Of a stretch of DNA of 64,000 bases, positions 44,392 through 53,155 are shown piece after piece. The number at the start of each line of letters is the position of its first letter. The first letter of the stretch is position 1. This DNA is from Butyrivibrio fibrisolvens. Lineage in GTDB: Bacteria; Bacillota; Clostridia; Lachnospirales; Lachnospiraceae. The DNA is taken from contig NZ_CP146963.1 of NCBI RefSeq assembly GCF_037113525.1, positions 992,001 to 1,056,000 on the forward strand. The letters are read 5' to 3'. The position numbers and the translations under genes were made by a program. The notes under the pieces were generated by a model. That model had not been told where the DNA came from. It ran no database searches and saw only the letters and a program-made list of their open reading frames with translations.

Positions 44392-45340
44392 AAAAGATCT
44401 AAGGAGCTATTTTACCAAAGAAAAGCTTCACAGATTCATGTTTGGAACAAGAGAAAAGCAGGGAGCCGGCAAGATGATCGCCATATATGGACTTCTTATC
44501 TGTATAGGTTTTGTATATCTGTATCCTATCTTCTATATGATAAGTACCAGCTTTATGGATCAGAATGATCTTTTGGATACATCGGTCAAATGGATTCCTA
44601 GTCATTTCTACCTTCAGAACTATATAGATGCAGGTACATCGCTTGATTTCTGGGCTTCTTTTTTCAAAGGAATATTGATAGCGGGGCTTCCGACTGCCTG
44701 CAATATCTTCGTTGATATGATGGTAGGTTACGGTTTTGCAAGGTATGAATTCAAGGGCAAGAAGATCATGATGGGGATACTTATTTTTTCGTATATCCTG
44801 CCTAACCAGGTTACGATGATCCCAACTTATGTTCTGTACAACAACATGGGTATCCTTGGTACTATATGGACCTTTGCACTGCCGGCTCTTCTTGGAAATG
44901 GTCTTAATGCTCCTATTTTTATTCTGATATTCTATCAGTTTTTTAAGCAGGTTCCAAAGGTACTTATGGAGGCAGCGGCTATAGACGGCGCGGGTCATTT
45001 TAAGAGGTTTTTCAGGATTGCAGTTCCGTCTGCTGTACCTGCAATTGTAACAGTGGTTCTTTTTTCTTTTGTATGGTACTGGAATGAATCATATCTTACT
45101 GAGCTGTATGTTCAGGGACTTTCAGGTAACAGCATATGGACTAATCTTGTAGTTCAGCTCAAGAACTTCGATTCATCCTTTGCTTCTAAAGCTACAGTAG
45201 GATCAACAGCAACGAGCCTTAATGAGTCGGTTCGTATGGCGGCAACATCACTTTCTATCATTCCGCTTCTTATCATGTATCTGATATTACAGAAGCAGTT
45301 TGTAGAGAGTATCGATAGAGCGGGTATTACGGGTGAATGA
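44321..45340 (+). CDS. Carbohydrate ABC transporter permease (MalG type), second importer
   Basis: The 339-residue protein starts inside the previous gene. A strong AAAGGAGGGG lies just before ATG 44321, so the 71-base overlap is real. It has six membrane helices and the EAA loop KVLMEAAAIDGAGHFKRFFRIAVPSAVP. Its N-terminal 45 residues form a polar extension. It ends with DRAGITGE, usual for this family. It works with the MalF-type protein and probably with the lipoprotein at 45507. Confidence 0.93.
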   Translation: MQQGWKKSKEKENSQHMTAQAITKKDLRSYFTKEKLHRFMFGTREKQGAGKMIAIYGLLICIGFVYLYPIFYMISTSFMDQNDLLDTSVKWIPSHFYLQNYIDAGTSLDFWASFFKGILIAGLPTACNIFVDMMVGYGFARYEFKGKKIMMGILIFSYILPNQVTMIPTYVLYNNMGILGTIWTFALPALLGNGLNAPIFILIFYQFFKQVPKVLMEAAAIDGAGHFKRFFRIAVPSAVPAIVTVVLFSFVWYWNESYLTELYVQGLSGNSIWTNLVVQLKNFDSSFASKATVGSTATSLNESVRMAATSLSIIPLLIMYLILQKQFVESIDRAGITGE

Positions 45341-45369
45341 TCTTTGATCAAGACTTTAATGACTCCTTA

Positions 45370-45389
45370 CCAGGTGATAGATCACTTGG
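45370..45389. promoter_or_regulatory. 20-bp dyad upstream of the second binding protein gene
   Basis: CCAGGTGAT-AG-ATCACTTGG is an inverted repeat with one mismatch, in the 166-base gap before the lipoprotein gene. It could be an operator for a dimeric regulator. A short ORF across this gap looks spurious. Confidence 0.4.
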
Positions 45390-45506
45390 TTAGTAGTGGT
45401 AATTTTTATGGAATTAGTCAGCACAAAATGTGTATTAGCCTTCCCGGTCTTAGGAATGATCTAATATTGGGTATGGCATCAGATACGATAATAAAGGAGG
45501 GACTAT

Positions 45507-47060
45507 ATGAAAAAGAATTTAAGTAAAGCTGCTGCGAGCATACTGGCCGCAGCAATGGTGGTTGGCACAGCTGCCTGTGGATCTTCAACAAATGCAGATA
45601 CAGGTTCCGGTCAGACAGCGCAGGGTTCCGGGGAGGAAGGAGTTACTACTGATAATATAACTCTTACTTACTGGCACTATGAAGATGAGACTACTATTAA
45701 CATTCTGGCTGAGAAGTTTATGGAGAAATATCCTAATATCACAGTTGAGACCAAGGTCATCAGTGATATGTCAACAGACCTATCTGCAGCAGCTGCAGCA
45801 GGTCAGTTCCCGGATGTATTTGTAGGTACAGACTCTGATACAGCTCTTGCCAATATGTACTGGGCTGATATTACAGATTATTACAACAATGATCCTGAGA
45901 CAGCCAACCTTATGGCAACTATTAATGAATATGGTATAGGTATGTTCGATACAGATGTAAGATATGCGGTACCTGCATGGTATCAGCCTAGTGCTATTTT
46001 CATTGACAGAAATGTTATTAATAAGCTGAATCTTGAGATGCCTCGTACTGACTGGACATGGGATGAGATGATACAGCTTATCAAGGATGCAACAGTAGAT
46101 GACAGAACAGGTATGAAGTATTACGGCCTTGGCTATTACAACAGACTTGATTCACTTTACGGTATTGCAGCCTGCTCACCTGAAGAGAGAGCACTTAAGG
46201 GAGAGTTTGGTTTTGATGGAACAGACTTTGATCTTTCATACTGGGCTACAGGTGAGCAGCAGTTCTCTGATCTTAAGCTTGGAGGATATGTAGCTCCTCA
46301 GCAGAACACTCAGGCTATGGAAGACTGGTCAGGTGACTGGTCAACATGGTTTGGTGCAACAGGACACGTTGCAGTATTCTCAGAAGGCTTCTGGTCATAT
46401 CAGAATCTCTGGAATACAGAGATTGATGGTCAGTCATATCAGGACTACTACGGACTTGATATCGTTCCTTATGTAACTCCTAATGTTGTTGATGAGAAGG
46501 AACACAATGTTATCGCCAATATGTACATGGGCGGCGTATCAACATCCTGCGAACATCCTTATGAAGCATATCTTCTTCTTAAATTCATGACATTTGGCGT
46601 TGATGGCTGGAACGCTCGTCTTGATATCTATGAAGATGAGTCTATCACTAATGAATCAGGCGTTGCACTTAAGCATGCCAATATGCCTGTTCCTATGACT
46701 CTTGATGAAGGTGTATGGACCAGGTACAGAGCACTGTTCCCAACAGTTACAAGTGAAGATGGAAGCGTTGATTACTGGGATGATTATTTTGCATCAATCA
46801 CAAGACCTGTTGCTTATGGCTGGTACAGCATTGCAGGATACTGGAACTTCTGCGATCAGTACTTTAATTCAATCGGTATACATGATCTTGTAGATGCAGG
46901 TACTGCCAAGGCTGCTGACTATGCTGATGAAGCTACACGTCAGGCCAACTATTACCATGCAGAAGCTATGATATCTTACTTTGGACCAAGCGGATATGAT
47001 GTTCTGTCTGAAGAGGATCTTGCAGCATATCAGGCAGTTGTAGATTCTTTTGCTCAGTAA
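45507..47060 (+). CDS. Sugar ABC transporter solute-binding lipoprotein, second importer
   Basis: The 517-residue protein has a lipoprotein signal (KKNLSKAAASILAAAMVVGTAAC) and a family 1 solute-binding domain (ITLTYWHYEDETTINILAEKFMEKYP, AAAAAGQFPDVFVGTDSD, AVPAWYQPSAIFIDRNVINKLNL). A strong AAAGGAGGG precedes the ATG. It is the substrate-binding partner of the second pair of permeases. Substrates are probably arabino-oligosaccharides, judged from the enzymes around it. Confidence 0.93.
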   Translation: MKKNLSKAAASILAAAMVVGTAACGSSTNADTGSGQTAQGSGEEGVTTDNITLTYWHYEDETTINILAEKFMEKYPNITVETKVISDMSTDLSAAAAAGQFPDVFVGTDSDTALANMYWADITDYYNNDPETANLMATINEYGIGMFDTDVRYAVPAWYQPSAIFIDRNVINKLNLEMPRTDWTWDEMIQLIKDATVDDRTGMKYYGLGYYNRLDSLYGIAACSPEERALKGEFGFDGTDFDLSYWATGEQQFSDLKLGGYVAPQQNTQAMEDWSGDWSTWFGATGHVAVFSEGFWSYQNLWNTEIDGQSYQDYYGLDIVPYVTPNVVDEKEHNVIANMYMGGVSTSCEHPYEAYLLLKFMTFGVDGWNARLDIYEDESITNESGVALKHANMPVPMTLDEGVWTRYRALFPTVTSEDGSVDYWDDYFASITRPVAYGWYSIAGYWNFCDQYFNSIGIHDLVDAGTAKAADYADEATRQANYYHAEAMISYFGPSGYDVLSEEDLAAYQAVVDSFAQ

Positions 47061-47076
47061 AAATGGGTTATTTTTA

Positions 47077-47137
47077 GACATGTGGAATGGATATGATCCA
47101 TGGAAATGATTCATGGATAGAATCTGTACCACATGTC
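47077..47137 (+). repeat. Hairpin between binding protein and LamG lipoprotein genes
   Basis: GACATGTGG (47077-47085) pairs with CCACATGTC (47129-47137); an inner dyad TCCATG/CATGGA lies within. There is no T-run. Such structures often set unequal mRNA levels for binding protein and downstream genes. Confidence 0.55.
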
Positions 47138-47183
47138 CGATAATAAGGCTTTAATTATATTTTTATATTATAAGGAGGGTTTT

Positions 47184-49232
47184 ATGAAGAAGAAAGTTTT
47201 AAGTGTCATGATGGGTGTATTCATGACATCATCTCTTCTTGCAGGCTGCGGAACTTCTGGTGGTGATACACAAGGTCAGACAGATTCATCAGCGCAGGAA
47301 GTATCTGCACAGGAAACTGCTAAGGAAGAAAGTAAAGAGCAGCAGGCGACAGAGGGCACAGCAGCTACTGAGATTCCTGATGACTACAAGTATTATTTTT
47401 CTTTCGATGAAGAAGATGAAAGAGTACATGCAGCTATTCAGGATACTGCGGCAACACCTATTGTTCAGACTACAGATGATGCAGTTAATTATGTTAACGG
47501 TGTAAGTGGCAATGCCCTTTATGTTGATGGAAGCAAGGGCGCTAAGCTTGATGTTAACGGCGTCGGCGATACGTATTCTGTTTCCTTCTGGGTATATTCA
47601 GAAAGATCAGCTAACTATATGCCAACTCTTCAGTATGGTCCTGATATTCACGGAGATGCTACAGGTGGTCAGCACTATGTTAACTTCACATGGGCAGACT
47701 GGAATCCTGACGGAAGCGCATTCCCTTGCGTATGGGCTTATGATCAGCTTGATGATGCCAAGTGGCCTAACTGGTATCCGGATGAAGCCAATACTCATGT
47801 AGGCGAGTGGAACAACATAACTCTTACAGTTGATCCTTCTGAGCTTTCTGAGGATGGAACACTTATTGTTGCACATCTTTATTTTAACGGAGAAGAGCTT
47901 GTTGGCTATGATTCAGATGGCAATGTAAGACCTACATATGTTGTAAGCGGTACTATGGCTGAGTCTGACAACTTTGATTTCCTTCTTGGTATCAACTACT
48001 GGGATGCTATCATGAAGGGCGCATTCGATGAGATCTATGTATATGACTATGTACTTGACGCAGGTCAGATCAAAGCTTTGTATGAGGCCGGAGATGCTAC
48101 TTCCACATATGATGCTCCTACTCACGAAGTAACACTTACAGTAGATGAAAATGCTATTGACAGCGTTGGTGCTACAGACTTTTCTAATGCATGGTGGAGT
48201 GACTGGTCAGAGTTTACAGAGCTTAAGGATGGTGAGACCAAGGTCGTTAAGCTTAAGAACTGGTCAGATGGTGTTAATAACTATGATAACTATACAGTTC
48301 TTTTTACTAACGAAAAGACACCTGCTCACGAGGATCCTAATGAGTCCGGATCAGCTGATCACAAGGAATATGCATGTGTAAGAGCTGATGCATTTGGATG
48401 GACTCCTGACGGAGATATTGATGCTGCGCTCTTTAACTACAGCTGGGGCAACTGGGGCACATGGCTTCAGCAGGTTATGATGGAAGCAGATGTTGAGCTT
48501 ACAATCTCAAGAAGCGGTTCTGAACTTACTGTTAATGCTGTTCAGACTGACTATCTTGGATCTGCTAATACCTGCAATGTTACATTCCCTGCTGATATTA
48601 CAGCTGATGATGACTGCTTCTTCGCAATTACAGGCGAGGCTTGCTATATCGATATCCTCTCAATCGAGGATGCTATAAGTGTTGTGGCAGATCCTGATGC
48701 TATAGACTCTGTAGGTTCTACAGATCTTACAAATGCATGGTGGACAGACTGGTCAACACCTATCGAGATTGCTGATGGTACTACAACTACTATTAACTTC
48801 AAGAACTATTCTGATGGTGTCAACAACTGGGACAACTACGTAATGGTATTTACTAACGAAGAGACAGAGACTCATCAGAATCCTAATCCTGATGAAGGCG
48901 TTGGCTCTGCTGATCATGTTGAGTATGCAGCTATTCGTGCTGATGCTTATGGCTGGGGCGTAGATATTGATGGCGGTGACGCAACCTATGAGACAAGCTG
49001 GGGTGATGACTGGGCTACATGGCTTGATGCTATGAAGGATGCAGATGTTACTCTTACTATCACAAGAGATGGTACTTCTATAGTTGTAGATGCTGTTATC
49101 GTTGACAGAAATGGCAACAAGTTCACTAATAAGACTAGCTGGACTACAACATGTGCTGCAGGCGATCCTATGTACATGCTCCTTACATGTGAAGAGTGCT
49201 ACATAGACATTATGTCTGTAGAAACTAAATAA
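47184..49232 (+). CDS. LamG lipoprotein with two tandem beta-sandwich modules
   Basis: ATG 47184 follows AAGGAGGG. The 682-residue product has a lipoprotein signal (MMGVFMTSSLLAGC) and a Ser/Gln/Glu-rich linker. A LamG/concanavalin-like domain (about 70-300; YYFSFDEED, VNGVSGNALYVDGSKGAKLDV, AFDEIYVYDYVLDAGQIKALYEAG) is followed by two copies of a 180-residue module (about 315-500 and 501-682). The modules share SVGxTDxxNAWWxDWS, WSDGVNNYDNY / YSDGVNNWDNY, and a GSADH...RADAxGW block. No catalytic residues are seen. The aromatic-rich modules look like new carbohydrate-binding domains. It is the last gene of the importer operon, and probably holds polysaccharide on the cell surface. Confidence 0.8.
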   Translation: MKKKVLSVMMGVFMTSSLLAGCGTSGGDTQGQTDSSAQEVSAQETAKEESKEQQATEGTAATEIPDDYKYYFSFDEEDERVHAAIQDTAATPIVQTTDDAVNYVNGVSGNALYVDGSKGAKLDVNGVGDTYSVSFWVYSERSANYMPTLQYGPDIHGDATGGQHYVNFTWADWNPDGSAFPCVWAYDQLDDAKWPNWYPDEANTHVGEWNNITLTVDPSELSEDGTLIVAHLYFNGEELVGYDSDGNVRPTYVVSGTMAESDNFDFLLGINYWDAIMKGAFDEIYVYDYVLDAGQIKALYEAGDATSTYDAPTHEVTLTVDENAIDSVGATDFSNAWWSDWSEFTELKDGETKVVKLKNWSDGVNNYDNYTVLFTNEKTPAHEDPNESGSADHKEYACVRADAFGWTPDGDIDAALFNYSWGNWGTWLQQVMMEADVELTISRSGSELTVNAVQTDYLGSANTCNVTFPADITADDDCFFAITGEACYIDILSIEDAISVVADPDAIDSVGSTDLTNAWWTDWSTPIEIADGTTTTINFKNYSDGVNNWDNYVMVFTNEETETHQNPNPDEGVGSADHVEYAAIRADAYGWGVDIDGGDATYETSWGDDWATWLDAMKDADVTLTITRDGTSIVVDAVIVDRNGNKFTNKTSWTTTCAAGDPMYMLLTCEECYIDIMSVETK

Positions 49233-49255
49233 ATAGTTCCTCCTTCTGTTATTTT

Positions 49256-49282
49256 ATTCCGGGTGCTATTTGCACCCGGAAT
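49256..49282 (+). terminator. Terminator-like hairpin closing the importer operon
   Basis: ATTCCGGGTGC (49256-49266) pairs perfectly with GCACCCGGAAT (49272-49282), loop of five. It is not followed by a T-run, and its right arm shares bases with the next hairpin. Confidence 0.6.
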
Positions 49283-49397
49283 AGTACATTACTAAAACCA
49301 CTTGGACAGACCAGTATCCCCAAAATATATACTGCCTACCCACTGTAAATATTTTGTGGATACTGGCCCGGCCAAGTGGTTTTAGTAATGTACTATT
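49280..49397 (+). repeat. Long hairpin element E
   Basis: A perfect 26-bp outer arm (49280-49305 with 49372-49397) encloses a second arm CCAGTATCC/GGATACTGG (49311-49319 with 49358-49366) and a third AAAATAT/ATATTTT. The layout of stacked stems with small bulges resembles elements A-C, but the apex is different and lacks GAGCGAAGCGAG. It lies between the LamG lipoprotein and the arabinanase genes. Confidence 0.75.
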
Positions 49398-49532
49398 AGA
49401 ATGAAGTGGCTGAAAGATGTTGGTTTCTAATGAGTATATAAGGGATGGATTTGTATTTATTAGAAAGAGTGGATTTAAGATATTAGGCGAGATGTAGAAA
49501 TGATGCGAATATAAGACTAATGGAGCTGGATT

Positions 49533-51623
49533 ATGTATAGTGATAGTAAAAGTTTTAATGATATTGGTAATGTTTCGGATAATGATCATTGTGCGATCAA
49601 GGGTGCAAAGGTGGGTGGATTTCGAAAGATTAGCAGGACGTTTGCTGCGCTTTCGCTTATTGTGATGATGGCAGTTAATGGGTGCAGCGGCGGGGAAGGA
49701 TCGTCTTTGGATGTTAACGACGCTGGAGAGGCATCTTCGGGGCAGGGAGATGTTGCTGGTGACAAGGTGCAGGGGCTTAATGGTAATACTTACTATGAGT
49801 CTAAAGACGGTGTAAGTGTAACTCTTTCTACAGATAAGCTTTCATATGAAGATGGAGAGGAAGTTCATTATACGCTTGTTGTAAGTAATGACACCGCAGA
49901 CTATACGATCTCCGGCAAGAAGTTTCAGTATACCAATTCTGATAATCTTGTGGCTGCATCAGAAGATTCTATGCCTGATGAAATTCCAATGTTAAGAGCA
50001 GGAGAGAGTTATACCATAGAAGGGACTTTGATTGGAGGAGAGGGCGAGAGCGTTTCGCCTAATCTGGCATCGGCATCAACGGATGTTTCTATTAGACCTT
50101 ATGTAATGATCACTTATAAAGGAGAGGAAGCAACAGTTCGCTGCGTCCTGAATTTGAAAATGACAGAAGTAGTAAGAGAGTTTGATAACAATGATAAGAA
50201 AACAGCAAGTACTGTATCAGTGCATGATCCGTCTATATTCAAGGATGAAGATGGTAAGTACTATATTGTAGGAACTCATATTACCAGTGCATCATCAGAT
50301 GATCTTTTTGACTGGGATGATAGGACTGCAGATTTTAGAGCATCACTTTCTGATGAAACTATAGAAAAGATAAGAGAGTGGAATGATGATGAAAACGGTG
50401 ACTGGTTTGGATATCTCTGGGCTCCTGATATCATATATAATGAAACTATGGGCAAATACTGTATCTATCTGTCTGCTAACGGAGATAACTGGAAGTCCAA
50501 TATAGTACTTCTTACAGGAGATAGTGTTTACGGCCCTTATGAATATGCAGGATCTGTTGTATATGGCGGCTTTAACGAAGATACGTTTAGTCAGACAGAT
50601 GCAGGAGTTGTCCTTGGTACAGATACTATTCCTGAACGCTATGTTACATACGGCGTTGACAACAAGAAGTGGGGAGATATGTATCCTAATTGTATAGACC
50701 CCTGCGTGTTCTATGACCAGGATGGCAATCTTTGGATGAGTTATGGTTCCTGGTCAGGTGGTATCTTTATGCTGGAACTTGATGAAGAGACAGGACTTAG
50801 AGACTATAATGTAAGTTATGAGACAGGAAATCACAGCGATGCATATTTTGGGACTTTAGTAGCAGGCGGAGCCTATGTTTCCGGAGAGGGTTCCTATATA
50901 CAGCATATAGGTGACTATTACTATCTTTTTATTTCATATGGTAATCTTGAAGCTGCAGGCGGCTATAATATAAGAGTGTTCAGATCAGATAGGCCTGATG
51001 GTGACTATGTTGACGAACTTGGAAACACGCCTTACTATGATACATATTCTTTTAACTATAATACAGGTATTGGCGTCAGACTCTTCGGAGGATATAAGTG
51101 GAAGACCATGTCTATAGGCCAGGTTGCTCAGGGACATAACTCAGCTTTTGTAGATGATGATGGCAAGGCTTATATTGTATTCCACACAAGGACTACAAAC
51201 GGATCAGAAGGCCATTATGTCAAGATCCATCAGCTTTTTGTCAATAAGGAAGGATGGCTTGTGGCAGCTCCTTATGCTACGGATGGAGAGACATTGAAGG
51301 AAGATGGCTATGAGATATCTGAAGTAGCCGGAGAATACGAAGTTATAGTTCATGATCTTGAGGTTGATTACAAGAATCTTGACTATAATAAACCAAAGAC
51401 TATCACTCTTAATGAAGACGGCAGTATCACAGGCGATCTTGAAGGAACATGGAGCCTTGAAGATGGTTCGCCTTATATTGAGCTTTCGTTTAACGAAGAT
51501 ACTTATAGCGGAGTTACTGTTTCTATGAATATAGAAGGCAGCAGCGTAGAGACTATGACATTTACTGCTCTTGGCAAGGATTCACAGATTACGGTATGGG
51601 GATCTAGGATGGTAGAAGATTGA
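49533..51623 (+). CDS. Surface GH43 endo-arabinanase lipoprotein
   Basis: The 696-residue protein has a long N-region and then a lipoprotein signal with lipobox VNGC (C51). A beta-sandwich (about 80-215) precedes a GH43 propeller: base D232 in VHDPSIFKDEDGKYY, LWAPDIIYNETMGKYCIYLSA, CIDPCVFYDQDGN for the modulating Asp, and a SGEGSYIQHIGDYYYLF block with the likely acid Glu. QGHNSAFVDDDGKAYIVFHTR matches arabinanases of the Abn2 type, whose His helps bind a metal. A C-terminal lipocalin-like GH43_C domain ends the chain (GTWSLEDGSPYIELSF). It should cut arabinan on the cell surface and feed oligosaccharides to the importers. GGAG precedes the ATG. Confidence 0.9.
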   Translation: MYSDSKSFNDIGNVSDNDHCAIKGAKVGGFRKISRTFAALSLIVMMAVNGCSGGEGSSLDVNDAGEASSGQGDVAGDKVQGLNGNTYYESKDGVSVTLSTDKLSYEDGEEVHYTLVVSNDTADYTISGKKFQYTNSDNLVAASEDSMPDEIPMLRAGESYTIEGTLIGGEGESVSPNLASASTDVSIRPYVMITYKGEEATVRCVLNLKMTEVVREFDNNDKKTASTVSVHDPSIFKDEDGKYYIVGTHITSASSDDLFDWDDRTADFRASLSDETIEKIREWNDDENGDWFGYLWAPDIIYNETMGKYCIYLSANGDNWKSNIVLLTGDSVYGPYEYAGSVVYGGFNEDTFSQTDAGVVLGTDTIPERYVTYGVDNKKWGDMYPNCIDPCVFYDQDGNLWMSYGSWSGGIFMLELDEETGLRDYNVSYETGNHSDAYFGTLVAGGAYVSGEGSYIQHIGDYYYLFISYGNLEAAGGYNIRVFRSDRPDGDYVDELGNTPYYDTYSFNYNTGIGVRLFGGYKWKTMSIGQVAQGHNSAFVDDDGKAYIVFHTRTTNGSEGHYVKIHQLFVNKEGWLVAAPYATDGETLKEDGYEISEVAGEYEVIVHDLEVDYKNLDYNKPKTITLNEDGSITGDLEGTWSLEDGSPYIELSFNEDTYSGVTVSMNIEGSSVETMTFTALGKDSQITVWGSRMVED

Positions 51624-51646
51624 AAATGTTCCATTTTCAAACCCTA

Positions 51647-51710
51647 ATTGGTGTCTTTAGCTCCACCAATTTGAACCATTAGTCACTCGCTTTGATTGTA
51701 ACATGAGGTT
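51647..51710 (+). promoter_or_regulatory. Repeated intercistronic hairpin motif, copy 2
   Basis: ATTGGTG (51647-51653), a 10-base loop with TAGCTC, and CACCAAT (51664-51670) form the same 7-bp hairpin as at 38067 with a compensating pair change. AACCATTAGTCACTCGC follows (51674-51690), then ten extra bases, then ACATGAGGTTATTA ahead of the next start codon. A small perfect hairpin (TGAAAATG/CATTTTCA) covers the preceding stop codon. Confidence 0.7.
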
Positions 51711-51714
51711 ATTA

Positions 51715-52053
51715 ATGAAAAAGAAATATAGAAATAGTAAAAACGCTTTAAGCGAACAAAAGGCGATAAACATCCTTAAAACGGATTCTGAAGAAGCTGC
51801 ATATAGACGTGCCAAGGAAGATGAGTTTAATCCTCTGAACCTTTTAAAAGGTATACTGGGATTTGTCTTTGTGGTAGCAATAGCCTTTGGCTGGATGATG
51901 CTCATGCTCCTTATTATAAGCTTTGTAAGCCTTTCATACCTTCATTTTAATATTGACGTCATGCTCTACGTATCTGCATTTTTTGCTGCAGTTTGTGGCG
52001 TGATATATATTTTGGCTAAGATCAGAAAGAGTATTGGAAGACGTAAACTTTAG
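51715..52053 (+). CDS. Small membrane protein with two helices
   Basis: From ATG 51715 the product has 112 residues: a charged N-terminal half (KKKYRNSKNALSEQ..., EAAYRRAKEDEFNPLNLLKG) and two membrane helices (about 47-70 and 78-98), ending with a basic tail KIRKSIGRRKL. It is not a known transporter part. It is the last gene before the regulator and could be a helper of the arabinan locus. The repeated ACATGAGGTTAT leader directly precedes it. Confidence 0.65.
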   Translation: MKKKYRNSKNALSEQKAINILKTDSEEAAYRRAKEDEFNPLNLLKGILGFVFVVAIAFGWMMLMLLIISFVSLSYLHFNIDVMLYVSAFFAAVCGVIYILAKIRKSIGRRKL

Positions 52054-52079
52054 TGCTAACTCAAAAACATACTAAAAGA

Positions 52080-52118
52080 AAGATTCTTGAAAATTAAATT
52101 CAAGAATCTTTTCTTTTT
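52080..52118. terminator. Bidirectional-type terminator
   Basis: AAGATTCTTGAA (52080-52091) pairs with TTCAAGAATCTT (52099-52110), followed by TTCTTTTT. It lies between the convergent small membrane protein and regulator genes. Confidence 0.88.
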
Positions 52119-52231
52119 AGTGATATAATTTTTTATTCTTTATGATTCAGGTGTTTATAAAATATTTTGACTTCATGTCACGAAAGATAGAACATGTTTT
52201 TCGAAGAAGGTGCGATTGTGAATACCATTTT

Positions 52232-53155
52232 TTATTCTGAGTCTATTGGACTGTAGCTCATCCTGACTTCAATGTCCTGATTGTAATTACCAAATGACTT
52301 ACCGAAGATAGTAAGACCGCCAACATGCTCTGCCGTATCAGGAACTTCCATACGGAATTTGATGTTACTCTTACTTGTAAGATTGAAACGGTCGATGGTC
52401 ACATCAGAGATCTGGAGTCCATCTATGAAGGTGCCTTTGTGGTTTATGACCAGCATCTTCAGAAGACCATACTGATTCCAGTTAGGGAACCACCAGTCAG
52501 GTGTGAATATACCTTTTACATCCCCGAAGTCTCCAGGTGATGTCCAGTAGCCAAGACTTACATCGTTTAGATAAAAGTAAATATCAGATGGCCATACGTT
52601 GTTGACACCAGGTGCTTCTGATGAAAGCTCTGCTGAGATGCAGATCTCATCAATCTTCTGTGAAAATGGAATGAAATTAGGAATCACATAGTCTACATGA
52701 CCTTTTGTGAACCATAAGATATCTGCATGGTACCTGTCGGGATGTGAGAAGTATCTTGTATCATCAACCTGGCCTATAAGCTGAGATCCGGAAGCGATAC
52801 CACATGTAGGATATACTTCATAATCTGAAAAAAGACCAACTTTGATAGATGTAGTATATACATTTTCATCCTTAGCTTCGTCCTGAAGGTCGATCAGTAT
52901 TTTATCAAGATGTACTGAGCATATTTTTTGATTGCCATGTCCTGAGGTTTCAGATGAAACTGTGACTACGCCGCATTCTTCGAGCTTTTTGATATGGCTT
53001 GTAAGAGCGCCGTTGGTTATATTAAGACGAGATGCAAGCTCATTCATATTCATTCCATTATTGTCCAAGAGAATCTTGACGATCTCGACTCTGATGTCTG
53101 ATCCGAGTGCTTTAAACAGGTCCAGTCCCTCTGAAAGAGATTTGATATGTAACAT
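52232..53155 (-). CDS. ArsR-type regulator with a large beta-rich sensor domain
   Basis: The 307-residue protein starts with a winged helix (about 10-90; LFKALGSDIRVEIVKILLDNNGMNMNELASRLNITNGALTSHIKKLEECGVV), typical of the ArsR/MarR group. The remaining 200 residues are unlike metal-sensing ArsR proteins: they are beta-rich with many Trp and Tyr residues (PSDIYFYLNDVSLGYWTSPGDFGDV, FTPDWWFPNWNQYGLLK), which suggests a jelly-roll-like sugar-binding sensor. It is next to the arabinan locus, transcribed towards it, and is likely its regulator, responding to an arabinose-derived ligand. The family is not one with a known ligand that I can name. Confidence 0.82.
   Translation of the reverse strand: MLHIKSLSEGLDLFKALGSDIRVEIVKILLDNNGMNMNELASRLNITNGALTSHIKKLEECGVVTVSSETSGHGNQKICSVHLDKILIDLQDEAKDENVYTTSIKVGLFSDYEVYPTCGIASGSQLIGQVDDTRYFSHPDRYHADILWFTKGHVDYVIPNFIPFSQKIDEICISAELSSEAPGVNNVWPSDIYFYLNDVSLGYWTSPGDFGDVKGIFTPDWWFPNWNQYGLLKMLVINHKGTFIDGLQISDVTIDRFNLTSKSNIKFRMEVPDTAEHVGGLTIFGKSFGNYNQDIEVRMSYSPIDSE

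Noticed and set aside
45344..45526. 60-codon frame before the second binding protein gene
   Set aside because: It starts with TTG without a ribosome-binding site and overlaps the real lipoprotein start; composition is not protein-like.
47239..47802. Plus-strand frames inside the LamG lipoprotein gene
   Set aside because: They are other-frame readings of a well-supported gene, with low-complexity basic or Met-rich products.
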